Of a stretch of DNA of 64,000 nucleotides, positions 61,465 through 64,000 are shown piece by piece. Source of the stretch: Symsagittifera roscoffensis (Eukaryota > Xenacoelomorpha > Acoela > Convolutidae); NCBI RefSeq assembly GCF_963678635.1, contig NC_087064.1:24339489-24403488 (forward strand), written 5' to 3'. Position 1 is the first letter of the stretch. Every line of letters starts with the position of its first letter. The notes under the pieces are model-generated. The model ran no database searches. It was given only the letters and a program-made list of their open reading frames with translations, and was not told the origin of the DNA. The translations under genes were made by a program, and so were the position numbers.

Positions 61465-64000
61465 AAATTAAATTTTGGCTCCTTGGAATGGTAACTTTTT
61501 ACAAGTGGTTGGCCTTTTGGCTTGTTACCGTACCATCAAATTGACTTACCTGCAAAACAAAAAAAATTGTGTGTACTGTTACTTTTGAAACCAGACTCGG
61601 TTAGAGGTCTTGCAACACCCTAGACTTAACGTATCTATCTGCTTTTTCTTTGGAGCTAACAACAATATGTTTTTTCTAAACTCTTACAAAGAAATAATCA
61701 AATTTAGAGCTAGCGTCTTGCATTTCTTCTTTTTCACTTATCACAGGCAGAGCCAAGATTCCAGAAAAAAACCTGCCCCCACTTTGCCAGCATGGTTTGT
61801 TTTCCGGTCAACCTAGTCCTGAAATGGAAAAATGGACAAGTGGTTCTGCGTTTGGTCAAAATTTCCTCAAACCGTTGAATGGCAACTTGTTTTTGTGAGG
61901 ATGGAAATCATCACTTATTTTTGCGCTTTTTTCGAAGGGCTGATTCCAAACATCGAGTGATTAATTGGTTGACATCCGGACAAACTCTTTCAATGTTTTC
62001 GATGCTGGCCAGTGACTCCTTGGGTACAACTATACAAAATTGCATTTTAGTGTCAATTTTTTCACTTAAGTCTGGCTGGCAAATTAATGGAAGGAAGCCC
62101 CTAGTGTTACTTGACACATAGAGTGGGAGCCACGTGACAGCATCTCTCATTTGAGACACCAAAATTGAGCTCCCAAAAAGTTCGCGAATCGCAACTATGA
62201 GTCAGTTTTGCTCCTAATTGTCTTAGGGATTTTGATTGGCTGTTAAACTGGCCAAAATCTTGGTCGCCTTCAATGATTAGATCGACGCTATTCTCAATAG
62301 AGTATCTGCGGTATTTTTCCACGGTACGCTGAAATAATTTTCGAATTTATGAAAATTAAACATATCCAGAAGACTCGAAAATCAACAAAGTTCAACCCAG
62401 TGGAAATAGGATCAAGCTAAGTCCACAGTTTTCAAGTAATCCTGTACTGCAAAGGAGAAAGCAGATATGTTTTGAGTTTAAGATACTGATTCCGCAATTT
62501 TCAAGTAATAATCTACCTGATATGGACAAGTGCAGTCTGAATTTGAGCAAGTTTGACTTTTGTTAATGAATTCCGCATATTTAGCGCTCAGTATAACTAG
62601 TTTAAAAAAACTGGTTCTTTTTCAAATGCTAAGAGAACAGATCCAAGGTGTAAATTATACTTTTCATAGTTTTAGGCATTCGCTGTGAATTCCGCAAAAA
62701 ATGGTAAATTTTGAGCTCTTAAGTTCCGCACTGGCTTTTAGTACGTACGCGGTAATTATTTTGCAATTTTATTGCTTAGATTTACTGCTTTCATAATTGT
62801 ATGAATAATTACGTAACTATTGCATAACACCAGTTACTGCTTGGACAATTGCGTAGATATTTATAATTGCATAAAAATAGTGACAATCTGTTGTTGTGTT
62901 GCATAAAATTATTAATTTTTAATCTCCTTGGAATTGTAACTTTTTTCGATTGGTTGGCTTTTTGGTTTGTTGCCGTACCACCAATATGACGACATTGAGG
63001 AGTTGAATGCGAGACTCTTAGCCTTCACACCTGCAATCTCTAAGCTGTCTTCTCCAATATTCACGCATAACAAGTGAAGCTCTGTGGTTTTTTTAGCAAA
63101 AGAATGCAATTGTTTTGACGCAAGAAACTGTGTTGCTTCGAAATCCAGAGAAGGTTTTTATCGGGCTAACGAGAGTTCCTAAAGTGAACCACTAATTCGC
63201 CGGTTGCTTTCGCCGGTTGCAAACGTGTCTAGGAAAAAGAGTGAATGCTTCAAAGCCTGTTATTTCGAGTCCAGACTAAAGCGTGCTGTTAGGTTTTGTC
63301 AAAATTCCTAGTTTTTGTTGCATTAGTCAGATCTTACTTAAATTTTTCAGAAGATCCCTGGTTCAAAAAACGGATCGAAAAAAATTTAAAAATTTAAATT
63401 TTTGGCAAGCACCTCAACCACGTTTTTTCTTTAGGAGTCTCTTTAACGCACGGTTATTACTTCTTGGAGGCTTCTTCTATGACGTCGAATTTGAAATAGA
63501 ATTTGCAGCCAAAATCTTTCAGTCGTTTCGGAGTGCGCAACTGTTGTAGTGATTTCAGTGCTCGCTCACGAGCAGTTTGGCGAAGAATCACGGGTTTCGA
63601 AAATTGAACGATCCTAGTTTCGAATTTCGTTACTGTTCCCGAGAAAGGATTCCGAAAAAGTTTTTGCTGGAGGTTGCTGATAGTTTATAATAGAAGAAAA
63701 ACTTGACTAATCTTCCTTTTTTTTGTTCCACGGTCTTTCCTTCAAGACACGTAGAATTAACATCTGCAAAGTTCCTTCTTCAACTGCAACCAATTGACTG
63801 CTTTACCGTGGCTATGGCTATTTTTCTTACAAGATCGTCAATCTCCAATGTAGTTTTATCGACCATTTCTGAAACTAGTCATTGCAGTAATCGATATTTG
63901 TTTTCCAAATCTTTTCATTCTATTTCAACAAGGTTTTTGACGTCTGCAAAATGTCGATCCTTATCTGATGGTACTGAATAACAACTCCACAGTTGTGACG
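61465..64000 (-). pseudogene. Unrecognised multi-exon gene, module copy D, runs off the right edge
   Basis: It starts at the same sub-repeat as 54814 and extends past the right edge. Blocks on the minus strand: 64000-63700 (homologous to 14990-14578, with KTTLEIDDLV where copy A has the TGA), 63580-63470 (ARERALKSLQQ, TPKRLKDFGCKFYFKFDVIE), 63320-63110, 63109-62912 (LHLLCVNIGEDSLEIAGVKA), 62322-62107 (RRYSIENSVDLIIEGDQDFG), 62162-61911 (SLASIENIERVCPDVNQLIT, then RCLESALRKK). Copy D is the only one in the 47-64 kb cluster that keeps the 5' blocks seen in copy A. It carries different stops from A, which helps to define the true frame. Function unknown. Confidence 0.5.

Larger units (their letters stand above)
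55200..61795. repeat. Tandem duplication, unit 2 (~6.6 kb)
   Basis: Colinear with unit 1 as described there. The differences from unit 1 are mostly single substitutions, one local rearrangement at 55780-55836, a small insertion near 58225 (TCGC) and a few indels in A/T runs. The high similarity implies a recent duplication or recent gene conversion. Confidence 0.92.

Noticed and set aside
1-64000. CRISPR arrays, bacterial operons, rRNA genes
   Set aside because: The tandem repeats lack the regular repeat-spacer pattern with unique spacers, genes show introns, and no rRNA-like stretch was recognised.

Overview
The window is AT-rich, intron-bearing eukaryotic DNA, most likely from an invertebrate animal. 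The evidence is metazoan-type gene relics (an Artemis/DCLRE1C-like nuclease, a KDM2/KDM7-like JmjC protein, a SET-domain protein with exon/intron structure), BEL/Pao-like and Ty3/gypsy-like LTR elements, several LINE reverse-transcriptase relics, MITE-like inverted-repeat elements and many minisatellites. A run of exactly 200 Ns (29456-29655) is an assembly gap. Nothing suggests bacterial operons or CRISPR. Almost every coding stretch carries frameshifts or in-frame stops, so most of the window is decayed.

Layout. 1-0.44 kb: Gag-like start of a BEL/Pao-type element, minus strand, running off the left edge. 1.2-1.5 kb: minisatellite. 3.6-4.6 kb: LINE RT relic. 5.4-6.6 kb: three unrelated tandem-repeat blocks. 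7.1-8.7 kb: an unrecognised, apparently spliced minus-strand gene. 9.15-11.3 kb: SET-domain pseudogene (+), convergent with a large unrecognised minus-strand gene at 11.4-15.1 kb. 15.7-16.7 kb: satellites and a hairpin. 17.6-17.9 kb: LINE C-terminal zinc-finger relic. 18.1-19.8 kb: JmjC gene. 20.3-20.6 kb: RING-finger pseudogene. 20.7-21.1 kb: acidic and RG-rich ORF. 22.2-23.6 kb: Artemis-like pseudogene. 23.7-33.1 kb: tandem repeats, inverted-repeat elements, a tRNA-like pol III unit and the gap. 35-46.2 kb: a minus-strand Ty3/gypsy-like element with a D,D35E integrase and a long unassigned region in the env position. 46.4 kb: LINE RT fragment. 47.3-64 kb: further copies of the 9-15 kb SET plus unknown-gene module, two of them in a recent ~6.6 kb tandem duplication, and a last copy running off the right edge.

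The most interesting content is this repeated module: a multi-exon SET-domain gene (+) convergent with a larger multi-exon gene (-) that I cannot assign to a family. It occurs once as a diverged copy (9-15 kb) and three more times, whole or partial, at 47-64 kb. The same reading frames recur in copies that have lost different codons. The window also holds JmjC, RING and Artemis-like relics. Whether these are decayed host paralogues, cargo of a large mobile element, or an old viral insertion cannot be settled from the sequence alone.
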